Of a stretch of DNA of 64,000 nt, positions 29,003-42,322 are shown in pieces. A program made the translations under genes and the position numbers. The notes below the pieces were generated by a model. It was not told where the DNA came from and did not search any database. It worked only from the letters and a program-made list of their open reading frames with translations. The DNA comes from an uncultured Sphingomonas sp. (GTDB lineage Bacteria; Pseudomonadota; Alphaproteobacteria; Sphingomonadales; Sphingomonadaceae), in assembly GCF_913062585.1 (NCBI RefSeq), contig NZ_CAJXWX010000018.1:1-64000 (forward strand), read 5' to 3'. Numbering within the stretch: position 1 is the stretch's first letter; the number at the start of each line of letters is the position of its first letter.

Positions 29003-29641
29003 TCAGGCGTTACGATAGCGCCACAACAGCAAGGGCTTGGCGAATAGCAGCCCTGCGATGAACCCACCGATATGCGCGGCCACCGCAATCGCGCCCATGC
29101 CCATTCCGGCATAGCCAAGCAGCAACTGGATCCCGATCCACCCCGCCGCCAGCCACAGCACATGGACGAACTCCGCCGACAGACCAGCAAAGCCACGGGT
29201 CGCGCGCCGCCGTCCGAACAGCAAGGCATAGGCGCCGACAATGGCCGAGATCGCGCCGCTCGCGCCGATCATCGGCATCGGTGAGCCGGGATCGGGGAAA
29301 TATTGCGCCAGCGCCGCCGCGTAGGCGCCGACGACATACAGGATCGAAATCCCGCGCGGACCCAGCGCGCGTTCGGTCTGTGCGCCGCAATAGACCAGCA
29401 TCACCAGATTGAAGGCGATATGCCCGAAGCCGCCATGGACCAATGTCGCCGTCAGCGGCGTCAGGATGGTCGGCACCGCAAAGCCGAAGTCCGAGGGCAG
29501 CGCCGCGCCTTCGAAGCGAAGGGGGATGAACCCCGCCGCGACGGCCGCATCCGGCACCATCCCGGTCAGGATGAGGATCAGCGACACGGCCGTCGTCACG
29601 ACCGCGATGGCCATCGTCGCCCGCGCCGCTGTCCAGTTCAT
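29003..29641 (-). CDS. Rhomboid-family intramembrane serine protease
   Basis: TLVHGGFGHIAFNLVMLVYCG, MIGASGAISAIVGAYALLFG (GxSG), AAHIGGFIAGLLF. Confidence 0.92.
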   Translation of the reverse strand: MNWTAARATMAIAVVTTAVSLILILTGMVPDAAVAAGFIPLRFEGAALPSDFGFAVPTILTPLTATLVHGGFGHIAFNLVMLVYCGAQTERALGPRGISILYVVGAYAAALAQYFPDPGSPMPMIGASGAISAIVGAYALLFGRRRATRGFAGLSAEFVHVLWLAAGWIGIQLLLGYAGMGMGAIAVAAHIGGFIAGLLFAKPLLLWRYRNA

Positions 29642-29645
29642 AAGA

Positions 29646-30122
29646 TCAGATGAACTCGATCTTGTTGACGAGGTAATAGCGGTCGCCCGACGGCACCGTC
29701 ACCTCGACCTCTTCCTCGACCTTGCGCCCGATCAGCGCACGGCCCAGCGGCGAGTTGTAGCTGATCCGGCCGGTCTTGGCGTCCGCCTCGGTCTGGCCGA
29801 CGATCTGATATTTGACCGGTTTGTCGTCCTCGTCGAGCAGCGTGACGGTCGCCCCGAACACGATCTTGTCGCCCGACAGGTCCTTCGGGTCGATGATCTG
29901 CGCGCGGCTCAGCTTGTCCTCGATGTCGGCGATCGTCGCCTCCACCTGGCCCTGCCGTTCCTTGGCCGCATGATATTCGGCGTTTTCGGACAGGTCGCCA
30001 TGAGCACGCGCTTCCTCGATCGCGTCGACGATCAGCGGCCGCTCTTCTTTCAGACGCCGCAGGTCCTGGGTGAGCTTGTCATAGCCCTCCTGGAGCATCG
30101 GCATCTTTTCGACGGTCGCCAT
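29646..30122 (-). CDS. greA: Transcription elongation factor GreA
   Basis: [52 protein letters not shown] ... [22 protein letters not shown]. Confidence 0.95.
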   Translation of the reverse strand: MATVEKMPMLQEGYDKLTQDLRRLKEERPLIVDAIEEARAHGDLSENAEYHAAKERQGQVEATIADIEDKLSRAQIIDPKDLSGDKIVFGATVTLLDEDDKPVKYQIVGQTEADAKTGRISYNSPLGRALIGRKVEEEVEVTVPSGDRYYLVNKIEFI

Positions 30123-30216
30123 ATTCCTAGTCCCCAATTCCATACGCATTCCCGGTACGGACCGCCCCTCCGAATGGAAGAGCGGTCCGCCAGCACATCA
30201 TGTTCTCATGTCGGGA

Positions 30217-33548
<3,332 letters not shown>

Positions 33549-33549
<1 letters not shown>

Positions 33550-33818
33550 TACTTTTCTTCCGAAGCTTGTGCGTTGCCGATGAAGCCGATCTTGTTCATC
33601 GGCACGACGGCGCTGACTTTCTTGAGCACGCACTCAATCTTGGCGAAATCGGCATTCGGGCTTCCCCGAAACACGACCTCACGGCCTCTCAGCACCAACC
33701 AGCTGCGCGGCGCGTGACACGCGTCAGCCATGGCGTTCAGGTCAGCCTGACTCACCTGACGCTGGGGCCGGGTCGGTTGCGCCGCGACCTGCAAGGCAAG
33801 TGCGAGCAGCACGCTCAT
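33549..33818 (-). CDS. Hypothetical small protein encoded between carA and carB
   Basis: 89-aa ORF with a signal-like N-terminus [16 protein letters not shown]; overlaps carA stop (ATGA) and carB start (TAATG). Confidence 0.7.
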
Positions 33819-34999
33819 TTCCGAAGCGACCCCACGAACCGCTCAAACAGATAGAAGCTGTCCTGCGGCCCCGGTGAGGCTTCGGGGTGGTACTGGACCG
33901 AGAAGGCCAGGCGGTCGGTCAGTTCCAGACCCGCATTCGACCCGTCGAACAGTGACACATGCGTCTCGCGCGCATTGGCGGGCAGCGTCTCGCGCTCGAC
34001 CGCGAAGCCGTGGTTCATGCTGGTGATCTCGACAAGACCGTCGGACAGGCGCTTGACCGGGTGGTTCGCGCCGCGATGGCCCTGGTGCATCTTGGTGGTC
34101 TTGGCGCCGACCGCCAGACCCAGAAGCTGGTGGCCCAGGCAGATGCCGAATAGCGGCTTGCCCGTGTCGAGCAGCTGGCGGATCACCGGCACCGCATATT
34201 CGCCCGTCGCCGCCGGATCGCCGGGACCGTTGGACAGGAAGATGCCGTCCGGGTTCAGCGCCATCACATCCTCGAACGAGGCGGTGGCGGGGACCACCGA
34301 CACCTTCGCTCCGGCCTGGACCAGGTTGCGGAAGATGTTGTGCTTGCTGCCATAATCGATCGCGACGACGTGCGGACGATCCGTACCCTCGGCCCCGGCA
34401 TAGCCGAAGCCCAGCCGCCACAGGCCGCCTTCGCGCGTCTCGCCCCAGCCATAATGCAGCTCGGTCGACACGTCCTTGGCGAGGTCCATGCCCTCCAGGC
34501 CGGGCCAGGCGCGCGCCTTCTCCAGCAGCGCGGCGATATCGAACTCGCCCGACGCCGAATGCGCGATCACGCCGTTGGGCGCGCCGACGGCGCGGATACG
34601 GCGGGTCAGCGCGCGGGTGTCGATGCCCGCCAGGCCGATGCGGTTGTGCCGCGCCATCCATCCGGCGAGGTTTTCCATCGCGCGGAAGTTGGACGGGGCG
34701 GTCGGATCCTCGCGGACGATCATGCCCAGCGCGTGCGGCGCGTCCGCCTCGATATCGTCGGGGTTCGCGCCGACATTGCCGATATGCGGGAAGGTGAAGG
34801 TGATGATCTGGCCCGCAAAGGACGGATCGGTCATGATCTCCTGATAGCCGGTCATCGCGGTGTGGAAGCACACCTCTCCGACGGCATCACCCTCGACGCC
34901 GAAACCGCGTCCCCATAACACGTCTCCGTTCGCCAGAACGAGAACGCCCGTGGCGCCTTCAGGCTTTTCGGGCATGGCGAATGGCTTGGCGTCGGCCAT
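33815..34999 (-). CDS. carA: Carbamoyl-phosphate synthase small subunit
   Basis: GYQEIMTDPSFAGQIITFTFPHIGNVGAN; KPLFGICLGHQLLGLAVGAKTTKMHQGHRGANHPV. Confidence 0.97.
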   Translation of the reverse strand: MADAKPFAMPEKPEGATGVLVLANGDVLWGRGFGVEGDAVGEVCFHTAMTGYQEIMTDPSFAGQIITFTFPHIGNVGANPDDIEADAPHALGMIVREDPTAPSNFRAMENLAGWMARHNRIGLAGIDTRALTRRIRAVGAPNGVIAHSASGEFDIAALLEKARAWPGLEGMDLAKDVSTELHYGWGETREGGLWRLGFGYAGAEGTDRPHVVAIDYGSKHNIFRNLVQAGAKVSVVPATASFEDVMALNPDGIFLSNGPGDPAATGEYAVPVIRQLLDTGKPLFGICLGHQLLGLAVGAKTTKMHQGHRGANHPVKRLSDGLVEITSMNHGFAVERETLPANARETHVSLFDGSNAGLELTDRLAFSVQYHPEASPGPQDSFYLFERFVGSLRK

Positions 35000-35139
35000 G
35001 ATCGGCGGGCACTCCTGCTAAAATGTCTGCAATGTCGCTAAGTGGCGTCCGCTAGGGCCATCGGGCGTTCGCGTCAACCGGTTCACGGAATTGGTTCCAT
35101 CGGCTATCGTTCCCGCCTTTCAGACAAGACGGAAAAAAC

Positions 35140-35592
35140 ATGATTCGCGACGACATCAAGGCCGCGCAGGTGGCCGCCATGAAGGCTGGCGACAAGGAAA
35201 GCCGCGCCGCCATCAGCCTGATCCAGGCCGCCATCAAGAACCGCGACATCGAACTCCGCACCGGCGAAGCGCCCGCCGACGACGACATGGTCGTGATCGA
35301 AGTGCTGCAGAAGATGGTCAAGCAGCGCCGCGAATCGATCGCCATGTACGAACAGGGCGGCCGCCAGGAACTGGCCGATGCCGAAAAGGCCGAGGTCGCG
35401 GTGATCGAGCGCTTCCTGCCGCAGACGCTGACCGAGGACGAGACCAAGACCGCGATCGAGGCGATCAAGGCGGAGATCGGAGCGAGCGGGATGAAGGACA
35501 TGGGGCGCGTCATGGCCGAGCTGAAGGCGCGCCATGCGGCGGTGCTGGATATGAGCAAGGCGAGCGGGCTGGTGAAGGCTTCGCTGGCGTGA
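35140..35592 (+). CDS. GatB/YqeY domain protein
   Basis: MIRDDIKAAQVAAMKAGDKESRAAISLIQAAIKNRDIELRTGE ... GASGMKDMGRVMAELKARHAAVLDMSKASGLVKASLA. Confidence 0.92.
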   Translation: MIRDDIKAAQVAAMKAGDKESRAAISLIQAAIKNRDIELRTGEAPADDDMVVIEVLQKMVKQRRESIAMYEQGGRQELADAEKAEVAVIERFLPQTLTEDETKTAIEAIKAEIGASGMKDMGRVMAELKARHAAVLDMSKASGLVKASLA

Positions 35593-35630
35593 TTTAGGGC
35601 TCGCGGGGATGGACCGGCCTAATCGCAAGC

Positions 35631-36167
35631 GTGGTCCCCTCCCCCAGCCCCTCCCGCCTGCGGGAGGGGAGCCCGTTGCGCCTGGTGGAGAGGGTTGCCC
35701 GCCACCCAATGCGCATCCCCTCCCGCAGGCGGGAGGGGACCGAGGGGAGGGCCCCCCGGCCTTTCCGCGAGGACCGCCCTACGCAGAAAGCGCGGGAACT
35801 CCGCCTCAACCCGACCGACGCGGAACGGCGATTGTGGCGAGCACTGTCGAGGCGCCAAGTGGCCGGGGTCCGTTTCAACCGGCAGGTGCCGATCGGCCCC
35901 TATATCGCCGACTTCGCCGCGAGATCGGAAAAGCTGATCGTTGAAGTCGATGGCGGCCAGCATGACGAACGCGCTGCTTACGATGAAGCCCGGACCCGCT
36001 ATCTCGAAACCCGGGGCTGGCGTGTCCTTCGCTTCTGGAACAACGACGTTATGGGCAATCTGGAAGGTGTCGTAGCGACCATCGAGCGCGCGCTCGCCGA
36101 GAGCCCCTCCCCTCGATCCCCTCCCGCCTGCGGGAGGGGAAGCGCCGGTGGCAACCGCAATCCCTGA
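35631..36167 (+). CDS. DUF559 (Vsr-like) endonuclease-domain protein; start uncertain, N- and C-termini encoded by repeats
   Basis: Core LRLNPTDAERRLWRALSRRQVAGVRFNRQVPIGPYIADFAARSEKLIVEVDGGQHDERAAYDEARTRYLETRGWRVLRFWNNDVMGNLEGVVATI is DUF559. Confidence 0.85.
   Translation: MVPSPSPSRLREGSPLRLVERVARHPMRIPSRRREGTEGRAPRPFREDRPTQKARELRLNPTDAERRLWRALSRRQVAGVRFNRQVPIGPYIADFAARSEKLIVEVDGGQHDERAAYDEARTRYLETRGWRVLRFWNNDVMGNLEGVVATIERALAESPSPRSPPACGRGSAGGNRNP
35648..35669. repeat. Palindromic repeat CCCCTCCCGCCTGCGGGAGGGG
   Basis: 10-bp inverted arms around CT; same unit at 36118-36139 and 58000-58021. Confidence 0.9.
35717..35738. repeat. Palindromic repeat CCCCTCCCGCAGGCGGGAGGGG (opposite orientation of loop)
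   Basis: Same arms with AG loop. Confidence 0.9.
36118..36139. repeat. Palindromic repeat CCCCTCCCGCCTGCGGGAGGGG
   Basis: Identical to 35648-35669; lies within the 3' end of the DUF559 ORF. Confidence 0.9.
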
Positions 36168-36189
36168 ACAACTCCCCTCCCGCGGGCGA

Positions 36190-36251
36190 GTTTCAGGTCG
36201 GTCATGCCCACGGCATGACCTAAACGATGTGGGACATCGTTTACCTGAAAC
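36190..36251. repeat. Perfect 62-bp three-way-junction (cloverleaf) palindrome
   Basis: GTTTCAGGT-C-[GGTCATGCC-CAC-GGCATGACC]-T-[AAACGATGT-GGG-ACATCGTTT]-ACCTGAAAC; three perfect 9-bp stems. Confidence 0.95.
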
Positions 36252-36357
36252 CGGGCTGGGGGAGGGAAAAGCCCCACACGTTCGAGAGCCGGGAACCCAC
36301 CCCCACCCCTTGCCAAAAACCCCCTCTTGCGCTACCCATTATAATCGCGAGGACGCC

Positions 36358-38205
36358 ATGAGCCTGACCCCGCAATTCCTTGACGAGCTACGTGCTCGGA
36401 CCAGTCTGTCGGCGCTGATCGGCAAAACGGTGAAGCTGCAAAAGGCGGGCCGGGAATATAAGGGCTGTTGCCCTTTTCATAACGAGAAGACGCCCAGCTT
36501 CTACGTCAATGACGACAAGGGCTTTTACCACTGCTTCGGCTGTTCGGCGCATGGCGATGCCATTCGCTGGATGACCGACCAGCGCGGCCTGCCCTTCATC
36601 GACGCGGTCAAGGAACTGGCGCAGGCGGCAGGCCTGGAAGTCCCCGCACAGGACCGCCGCGCTGCGCAAAAGGCGGAGCGCGCCAAGGGACTGCACGACG
36701 CGATGGCGGATGCCGCCGCATGGTTCTCCGAGCAGCTGGGCGGCTTGTCCGGCGGCGATGCGCGCGAATTGCTGACCCGCCGCCGGGTCACGCCGGAGAC
36801 CGCGCGCACCTTCGGCCTGGGCTTCGCGCCCGACAGCCGGGGCAAGCTGAAGGCCGCACTCAAGGATTATGGCGACCCGGCGCTCATCGAGTGCGGGCTG
36901 CTCATCAAGGTCGACGGCAAGGACCCGTACGACCGGTTCCGCGGCCGGTTGATGATCCCGATCCGCGACGCGCGCGGGCGGGTGATCGCGTTCGGCGGCC
37001 GGATCATCGGCGACGGCGAGCCCAAATATCTCAACTCGCCCGACACCCCGCTCTTCGACAAGGGGCGCACGCTCTACAATCTCGACCGCGCCGCGCCTGC
37101 GGTGCGCAAATCCGGCCGCGTGCTGGTGGTCGAGGGTTATATGGACGTGATCGCGCTGGCCCAGGCGGGGATCGCGGAAGCCGTCGCGCCGCTCGGCACC
37201 GCGCTGACCGAGAACCAGTTGGAGCGGCTATGGCGCATGGTCGACGTGCCGACGCTCTGCTTCGACGGCGATGCGGCGGGGCAGAAGGCCGCGATCCGCG
37301 CCGCGCATCGCGCGCTGCCCCTGCTCCAGCCGGGCAAGAGCCTGTCCTTCGTCACCCTGCCCCAGGGACAGGACCCCGACGACTTGGTCCAGGAAAAAGG
37401 CGCGGCGGGGTTCGAGGCGGTGCTGACCCGCGCCATGCCGCTCAGCGACCTGCTCTGGCAGTCGGAGATCGCGCAGGCCCAGACCGATACGCCCGAGGGG
37501 CGCGCCGCGCTGAAGCAACGGCTCGAGGAACTGGCGCAGCAGATCCCGCACAAGGATCTGGCCTACGAATATAAGCGCGCGATGATGTCGCGCTATTTCG
37601 ACATCTTCGGCATCCGGCGGGTCAATGCGGCGGCGGTGCATCAGGCGGTGGCCGAGGCCAATCGCCATGTCGGGCGCGGCGTCGAATACAGCCTGAAGCG
37701 CGCGGTGCTGCTCGGCCTGATGCGCTATCCGCATGTGCTATGCCGCTATATGGACGAGATCAGCCGGTTGGACATGGGCGACCGCTATCTCAACGACTGG
37801 CGGCACCACCTGCTCGACGCGGCGGTCAACGACCCGCATCTGTCGCGCAAGGACGCGGCCGAGGCTGAGAGCCTGATCGAGCAGATCATGGCGACCACCG
37901 ATGTCCACCCGATCGACGCGCGCGACTATACCCGCGACCTGGCGTTCAGCTTCTTCAGCAAGATGTCCGATCCCGCCATCGCCGTGCGCGATCTGGAAAA
38001 GATCATCGAGGTCATGCTGGAGGAAAGCGAGACGCGCGCGAACCGCGAACGCGCGGTGCAGGCGTTCCAGGCCGACATGACCGAGGATCGCTTCGCCGAG
38101 CAGACGCGGTGCCACGCCGCGCACGCGCAGTCGCTCGACCAGCTCTATAGCTGGCTGGAGGCGGCGCGCGACCTGGCGGATAAGCAAGCCGGGGAGGCCG
38201 CTTGA
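36358..38205 (+). CDS. dnaG: DNA primase
   Basis: KTVKLQKAGREYKGCCPFHNEKTPSFYVNDDKGFYHCFGCSAHGDAIRW zinc-binding domain and TOPRIM. Confidence 0.97.
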   Translation: MSLTPQFLDELRARTSLSALIGKTVKLQKAGREYKGCCPFHNEKTPSFYVNDDKGFYHCFGCSAHGDAIRWMTDQRGLPFIDAVKELAQAAGLEVPAQDRRAAQKAERAKGLHDAMADAAAWFSEQLGGLSGGDARELLTRRRVTPETARTFGLGFAPDSRGKLKAALKDYGDPALIECGLLIKVDGKDPYDRFRGRLMIPIRDARGRVIAFGGRIIGDGEPKYLNSPDTPLFDKGRTLYNLDRAAPAVRKSGRVLVVEGYMDVIALAQAGIAEAVAPLGTALTENQLERLWRMVDVPTLCFDGDAAGQKAAIRAAHRALPLLQPGKSLSFVTLPQGQDPDDLVQEKGAAGFEAVLTRAMPLSDLLWQSEIAQAQTDTPEGRAALKQRLEELAQQIPHKDLAYEYKRAMMSRYFDIFGIRRVNAAAVHQAVAEANRHVGRGVEYSLKRAVLLGLMRYPHVLCRYMDEISRLDMGDRYLNDWRHHLLDAAVNDPHLSRKDAAEAESLIEQIMATTDVHPIDARDYTRDLAFSFFSKMSDPAIAVRDLEKIIEVMLEESETRANRERAVQAFQADMTEDRFAEQTRCHAAHAQSLDQLYSWLEAARDLADKQAGEAA

Positions 38206-38347
38206 TACAGCATCCCCCGAACCCCATATCCGGGGCATATCGGGCGCGCGGCGTCCACACTGGAAAATTACGCATGGCCCCCTCACCCGCTTGCATGAAT
38301 GGCGAGCGGTGTGACAGAGGCCGGGCTCGGAACCCTGAGGGCATTTG

Positions 38348-40375
38348 ATGGCGAAGGCGAATATGGCGGCGGATACGACCGACACGACGGAAACGGGCGA
38401 TGCGCCGCTGATCGACCTGAACGAGGCATCGATCAAGAAGCTGATCGCGCGCGCCAAGAAGCGCGGCTACATCACCTACGATCAGTTGAACGAAGCGCTG
38501 CCGCAGGACCAGATGTCCTCCGACCAACTCGAGGATATCATGGCGGCCCTCAACGAGATGGGCGTCAATATTGTCGAGAATGAGGAGCAGGGCGAGGACG
38601 GCGAGACCGAGGAAGAGGCCGACGACGCCGATACCACGGATGGCGACGCCGATTCCGGTCCTCAGCCCGAGGCGAAGAAGAAGGAAACCGTCGATCGCAC
38701 CGACGATCCGGTCCGCATGTACCTGCGCGAGATGGGCGCAGTGGAACTGCTGTCGCGTGAGGGCGAGATCGCCATCGCCAAGCGGATCGAGGCGGGTCGC
38801 GACACAATGATCCTGGGGCTGTGCGAAAGCCCGATCACCTTCAACGCGATCATCGACTGGTCGACCGCGCTGAACGAAGGCACGATGCAGCTGCGCGAGA
38901 TCCTGGATCTCGACGCCATGCTGTCCAAGGACGCCGGCCCGGAAAATCTGGGCGAGGAGGACGAGGACGATAATGGCGAGATCAGCGCCAAGAACGCCGG
39001 TCCGCAGTTCAAGGAAGAAGAAGAGCCGGAAGAGCCCTCGATCGACGAGGAAGACGGCGAGGGCGGCGAGCGCCGTGGCCCGCGCGCCGAGGACGAGGAA
39101 GAGGACAACACCCTCAGCCTCGCCCAGATGGAGGAGACGCTGAAGCCTCAGGCTTTGGAGAAGTTCGCCAACATCACCGCGATCTACAAGAAATTCTCGA
39201 AGATCCAGCAGCAGCGTCTGGAGTCGATGGCGCTGGGCGGCGAGCTGTCGTCGGCGGACGAGCGCAAATATCACAAGCTGCGCGAAGAACTGACCGCCGA
39301 GGTCGAGAGCGTCCAGTTCCACAACGCCAAGATCGAATTCCTGGTCGACCAGCTCTATGCCTATAACCGTCGCCTGACCGCGCTGGGCGGCCAGATGCTG
39401 CGACTGGCCGAGCGGCACAAGGTCAACCGCAAGGACTTCCTGGACCGCTATCTGGGTCACGAGCTGGACGAGAACTGGCTCGATACGGTCCGGGGCGTCG
39501 ACAAGAAGTGGGGCAACTTCGCCACCAACGAAGCCGCCACGGTCGACCGCATCCGCAGCGAGATCGCCGAGATTTCGCAGCAGACCGGCATGGCGCTGAC
39601 CGAATTCCGCCGCATCGTGAACATGGTGCAGAAGGGCGAGCGCGAGGCGCGTATCGCCAAGAAGGAGATGGTCGAGGCGAACCTGCGCCTCGTCATCTCC
39701 ATCGCCAAGAAATACACCAATCGCGGGCTTCAGTTCCTGGATCTCATTCAGGAGGGCAATATCGGCCTGATGAAGGCGGTCGATAAGTTTGAATATCGCC
39801 GCGGTTACAAATTCTCGACCTATGCCACCTGGTGGATCCGGCAGGCGATCACCCGCTCGATCGCCGACCAGGCCCGGACCATCCGCATCCCCGTCCACAT
39901 GATCGAGACGATCAACAAGCTGGTCCGCACCAGCCGCCAGTTCCTGCACGAGCAGGGCCGCGAGCCGACCCCGGAAGAGATGGCCGAACGCCTCTCCATG
40001 CCGCTGGAGAAGGTGCGCAAGGTGATGAAGATCGCCAAGGAGCCGATCTCCCTCGAAACGCCGATCGGCGACGAGGAGGATTCGCACCTGGGCGACTTCA
40101 TCGAGGACAAGAACGCGGTCATCCCGGTGGACGCGGCGATCCAGGCGAACCTGAAGGAAACGGTCACCCGCGTCCTCGCTTCGCTGACGCCGCGCGAGGA
40201 GCGCGTGCTGCGGATGCGCTTCGGCATCGGCATGAACACCGACCACACGCTGGAAGAGGTCGGCCAGCAATTCTCGGTCACGCGCGAGCGTATCCGCCAG
40301 ATCGAGGCGAAGGCGCTCCGTAAGCTGAAGCACCCCAGCCGCAGCCGCAAGATGCGCAGCTTCCTCGACCAATAA
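38348..40375 (+). CDS. rpoD: RNA polymerase primary sigma factor (sigma-70)
   Basis: [82 protein letters not shown]; region 4 [42 protein letters not shown]. Confidence 0.98.
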   Translation: MAKANMAADTTDTTETGDAPLIDLNEASIKKLIARAKKRGYITYDQLNEALPQDQMSSDQLEDIMAALNEMGVNIVENEEQGEDGETEEEADDADTTDGDADSGPQPEAKKKETVDRTDDPVRMYLREMGAVELLSREGEIAIAKRIEAGRDTMILGLCESPITFNAIIDWSTALNEGTMQLREILDLDAMLSKDAGPENLGEEDEDDNGEISAKNAGPQFKEEEEPEEPSIDEEDGEGGERRGPRAEDEEEDNTLSLAQMEETLKPQALEKFANITAIYKKFSKIQQQRLESMALGGELSSADERKYHKLREELTAEVESVQFHNAKIEFLVDQLYAYNRRLTALGGQMLRLAERHKVNRKDFLDRYLGHELDENWLDTVRGVDKKWGNFATNEAATVDRIRSEIAEISQQTGMALTEFRRIVNMVQKGEREARIAKKEMVEANLRLVISIAKKYTNRGLQFLDLIQEGNIGLMKAVDKFEYRRGYKFSTYATWWIRQAITRSIADQARTIRIPVHMIETINKLVRTSRQFLHEQGREPTPEEMAERLSMPLEKVRKVMKIAKEPISLETPIGDEEDSHLGDFIEDKNAVIPVDAAIQANLKETVTRVLASLTPREERVLRMRFGIGMNTDHTLEEVGQQFSVTRERIRQIEAKALRKLKHPSRSRKMRSFLDQ

Positions 40376-40392
40376 GGTCGTTTCGATACGAA

Positions 40393-40432
40393 CGAAAAAG
40401 CCGTCGACCCCAGGGTCGGCGGCTTTTTTGTT
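40393..40432 (+). terminator. Rho-independent terminator downstream of rpoD
   Basis: AGCCGtCGACC-cca-GGGTCGgCGGCT followed by TTTTTTG. Confidence 0.9.
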
Positions 40433-40510
40433 TGCCTCATGATGTCGTACCCGTCCGAACCACGATAGACAGGGTCGACCCGGGCCGTGGCGCGCCGGAC
40501 AAGGAGTGAC

Positions 40511-40969
40511 ATGGACATTCGCCTGGACGATCCGACCGCCCCGCATGTCGCCGATCTGCTGGCCTATCACCTCCACGATCTGCGCAGCGTCATGAGCGAA
40601 TTCGCCTTCGCGCTCGACGCCTCCGCGCTGGCCGCTCCCGGCATCGCGTTCTGGACGATCTGGGACGGCCCGACGCTGGCCGGTTTCGCCGCGCTGAAGC
40701 AACTCGACCCCACACATGGCGAAGTGAAATCCATGCGGGTCGCCCCGGCATTTCTGGGCAAGGGCGTCGGTCGCAAGTTGCTGAACCACATCATCGCCGA
40801 GGCGCGGCACCGGCATTATCACCGGATCAGCCTGGAGACGGGCACCGCACCGCTGCATCAGCCCGCGGTCGCTTTGTATCGCAGCGCAGGGTTCCTTCCC
40901 TGCGATGCCTTCGCCGATTACCAGCCAAGCCCGCACAATCAGTTCTTCGCGCGCGATCTGACCGGCTGA
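40511..40969 (+). CDS. GNAT-family N-acetyltransferase
   Basis: [57 protein letters not shown]. Confidence 0.93.
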   Translation: MDIRLDDPTAPHVADLLAYHLHDLRSVMSEFAFALDASALAAPGIAFWTIWDGPTLAGFAALKQLDPTHGEVKSMRVAPAFLGKGVGRKLLNHIIAEARHRHYHRISLETGTAPLHQPAVALYRSAGFLPCDAFADYQPSPHNQFFARDLTG

Positions 40970-41042
40970 TCGGGGCCGCCACTCGGCGCATCCCATGGGT
41001 TTGGGCTCCACAATCGCGGCCGGGGGCGATAATCCCCGCTGG

Positions 41043-41684
41043 ATGAAACGCCTGCTCCCGCTGATCGCCCTGCTGACCGCCGCCGCGCCCGCGAACCAGA
41101 ATGTGCCCCGCCCCGGCTATGTGCGGGTGCAGATCAACACCTCCGAAGGGCCGATCGTCGTCGCGCTCGATGCGCGCCGCGCGCCCGCAACGACCAAGAA
41201 TTTCCTAGCCTATGTCGACGATGGGCGTTTCGACGGAACGCTGTTCTACCGCACCGCACGGGACAAGCGGGATCCGAAAAAGGGCTTCGTCCAAGGCGGC
41301 ATCCGCACCGACGCGCGCCGCATCCTGCCCCCCTTCCCGTTGGAGACCACGGCGAAGACCGGGATCAAGCATCTGGACGGCACCATCTCGATGGCGCGGG
41401 GCGCGACGCCGCAATCGGCGGGCGGCAATTTCGTCATCACCGTCGGCCCCGCCCCCGGCCTGGATGCACGGCCGGGTTATGACGGCTATGCCGCGTTCGG
41501 CCATGTCGTGGCGGGCATGGACGCGGTGAAGAAGATCCTCGCCAAGCCATCGGGCGGCGGCATGGACGCGATGAAGGGGCAGATGATCCTGCAACCAGTC
41601 AAGGTCTTCAACGTCAAGCGACTGGACGGCAAACCGCAGCCGACCGGCGAGCCGAAAATGTGGCTTTATAATTTCGGGGGGTAA
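41043..41684 (+). CDS. Peptidylprolyl isomerase, cyclophilin type, secreted
   Basis: VQINTSEGPIVVALDARRAPATTKNFLAYVDDGRFDGTLFYRT. Confidence 0.92.
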   Translation: MKRLLPLIALLTAAAPANQNVPRPGYVRVQINTSEGPIVVALDARRAPATTKNFLAYVDDGRFDGTLFYRTARDKRDPKKGFVQGGIRTDARRILPPFPLETTAKTGIKHLDGTISMARGATPQSAGGNFVITVGPAPGLDARPGYDGYAAFGHVVAGMDAVKKILAKPSGGGMDAMKGQMILQPVKVFNVKRLDGKPQPTGEPKMWLYNFGG

Positions 41685-41697
41685 CCAGCCCCTTCCT

Positions 41698-41808
41698 CCG
41701 TTCAGCCTGAGCGTAGTCGAAGGCCACGCTCCGACATCCGCCAAGGGCTGGCCTGCCGCCCGTTGGATAGGACATCCCTTGGCCTTCGACTTCGCTCAGG
41801 CTGAACGG
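41698..41808. repeat. Inverted pair of REP-like units (TTCGACTTCGCTCAGGCTGAACGG family)
   Basis: CCGTTCAGCCTGAGCGTAGTCGAAGGCC (41698-41725) and GGCCTTCGACTTCGCTCAGGCTGAACGG (41781-41808) between convergent genes. Confidence 0.85.
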
Positions 41809-41849
41809 GGGGCGGTATTTTCTCCGGACCAAACACGCCTTGGGACAAA

Positions 41850-41889
41850 GAAAAAGGGCGGCGGCACCGCTGGGTGCCACCGCCCTTTC
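41850..41889 (-). terminator. Rho-independent terminator for rplS
   Basis: GGGCGGcGGCACC-gctg-GGTGCCaCCGCCC flanked on the left by AAAAA (T-run on minus strand). Confidence 0.85.
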
Positions 41890-41919
41890 CTGTCGAACCG
41901 CTGGGGTCCGCCGCACCGA

Positions 41920-42312
41920 TTACTCGGCGGCGGCAGTGCCCTTGGCCGGACGCGTATCGCGACGCTCGGCGATACGCGCCGACTTGCCGGTGCGACCACG
42001 CAGATAGTACAGCTTGGCACGACGCACGGCGCCCTTGCGGACGACCTCGATCGAGTCGACGTTCGGCGAGTAGAGCGGGAAGACGCGCTCCACGCCCTCA
42101 CCGAAGGAGATCTTGCGGACGGTGAACGACGAGCCCATGCCCTTGTTCGCGCGGGCGATGCAGACGCCCTCATAGAACTGGACGCGGGTACGCTCGCCTT
42201 CGACGACCTTCACACCGACCTTCAGCGTGTCGCCGGGGCGGAATTCGGGGATCTTCTTCGTTTCGTTGAACTTGGCGATCTGCTCAGCTTCGATCTGCTG
42301 GATCACGTTCAT
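41920..42312 (-). CDS. rplS: 50S ribosomal protein L19
   Basis: [83 protein letters not shown]. Confidence 0.97.
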   Translation of the reverse strand: MNVIQQIEAEQIAKFNETKKIPEFRPGDTLKVGVKVVEGERTRVQFYEGVCIARANKGMGSSFTVRKISFGEGVERVFPLYSPNVDSIEVVRKGAVRRAKLYYLRGRTGKSARIAERRDTRPAKGTAAAE

Positions 42313-42322
42313 AACCAATTCC

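Noticed and set aside
35640-36140. Possible CRISPR array from repeated CCCTCCCGC/GCGGGAGGG units
   Set aside because: Units are palindromic, irregularly spaced, separated by a protein-coding domain and have no uniform spacers or cas genes nearby.
36310-36345. TTGCCA...TATAAT as a dnaG promoter
   Set aside because: Good -10-like TATAAT, but the spacing to TTGCCA is about 24 bp, outside normal sigma-70 range.
38012-41011. 999-aa minus-strand ORF
   Set aside because: Antisense to dnaG end, rpoD and GNAT genes, whose protein sequences are unmistakable.
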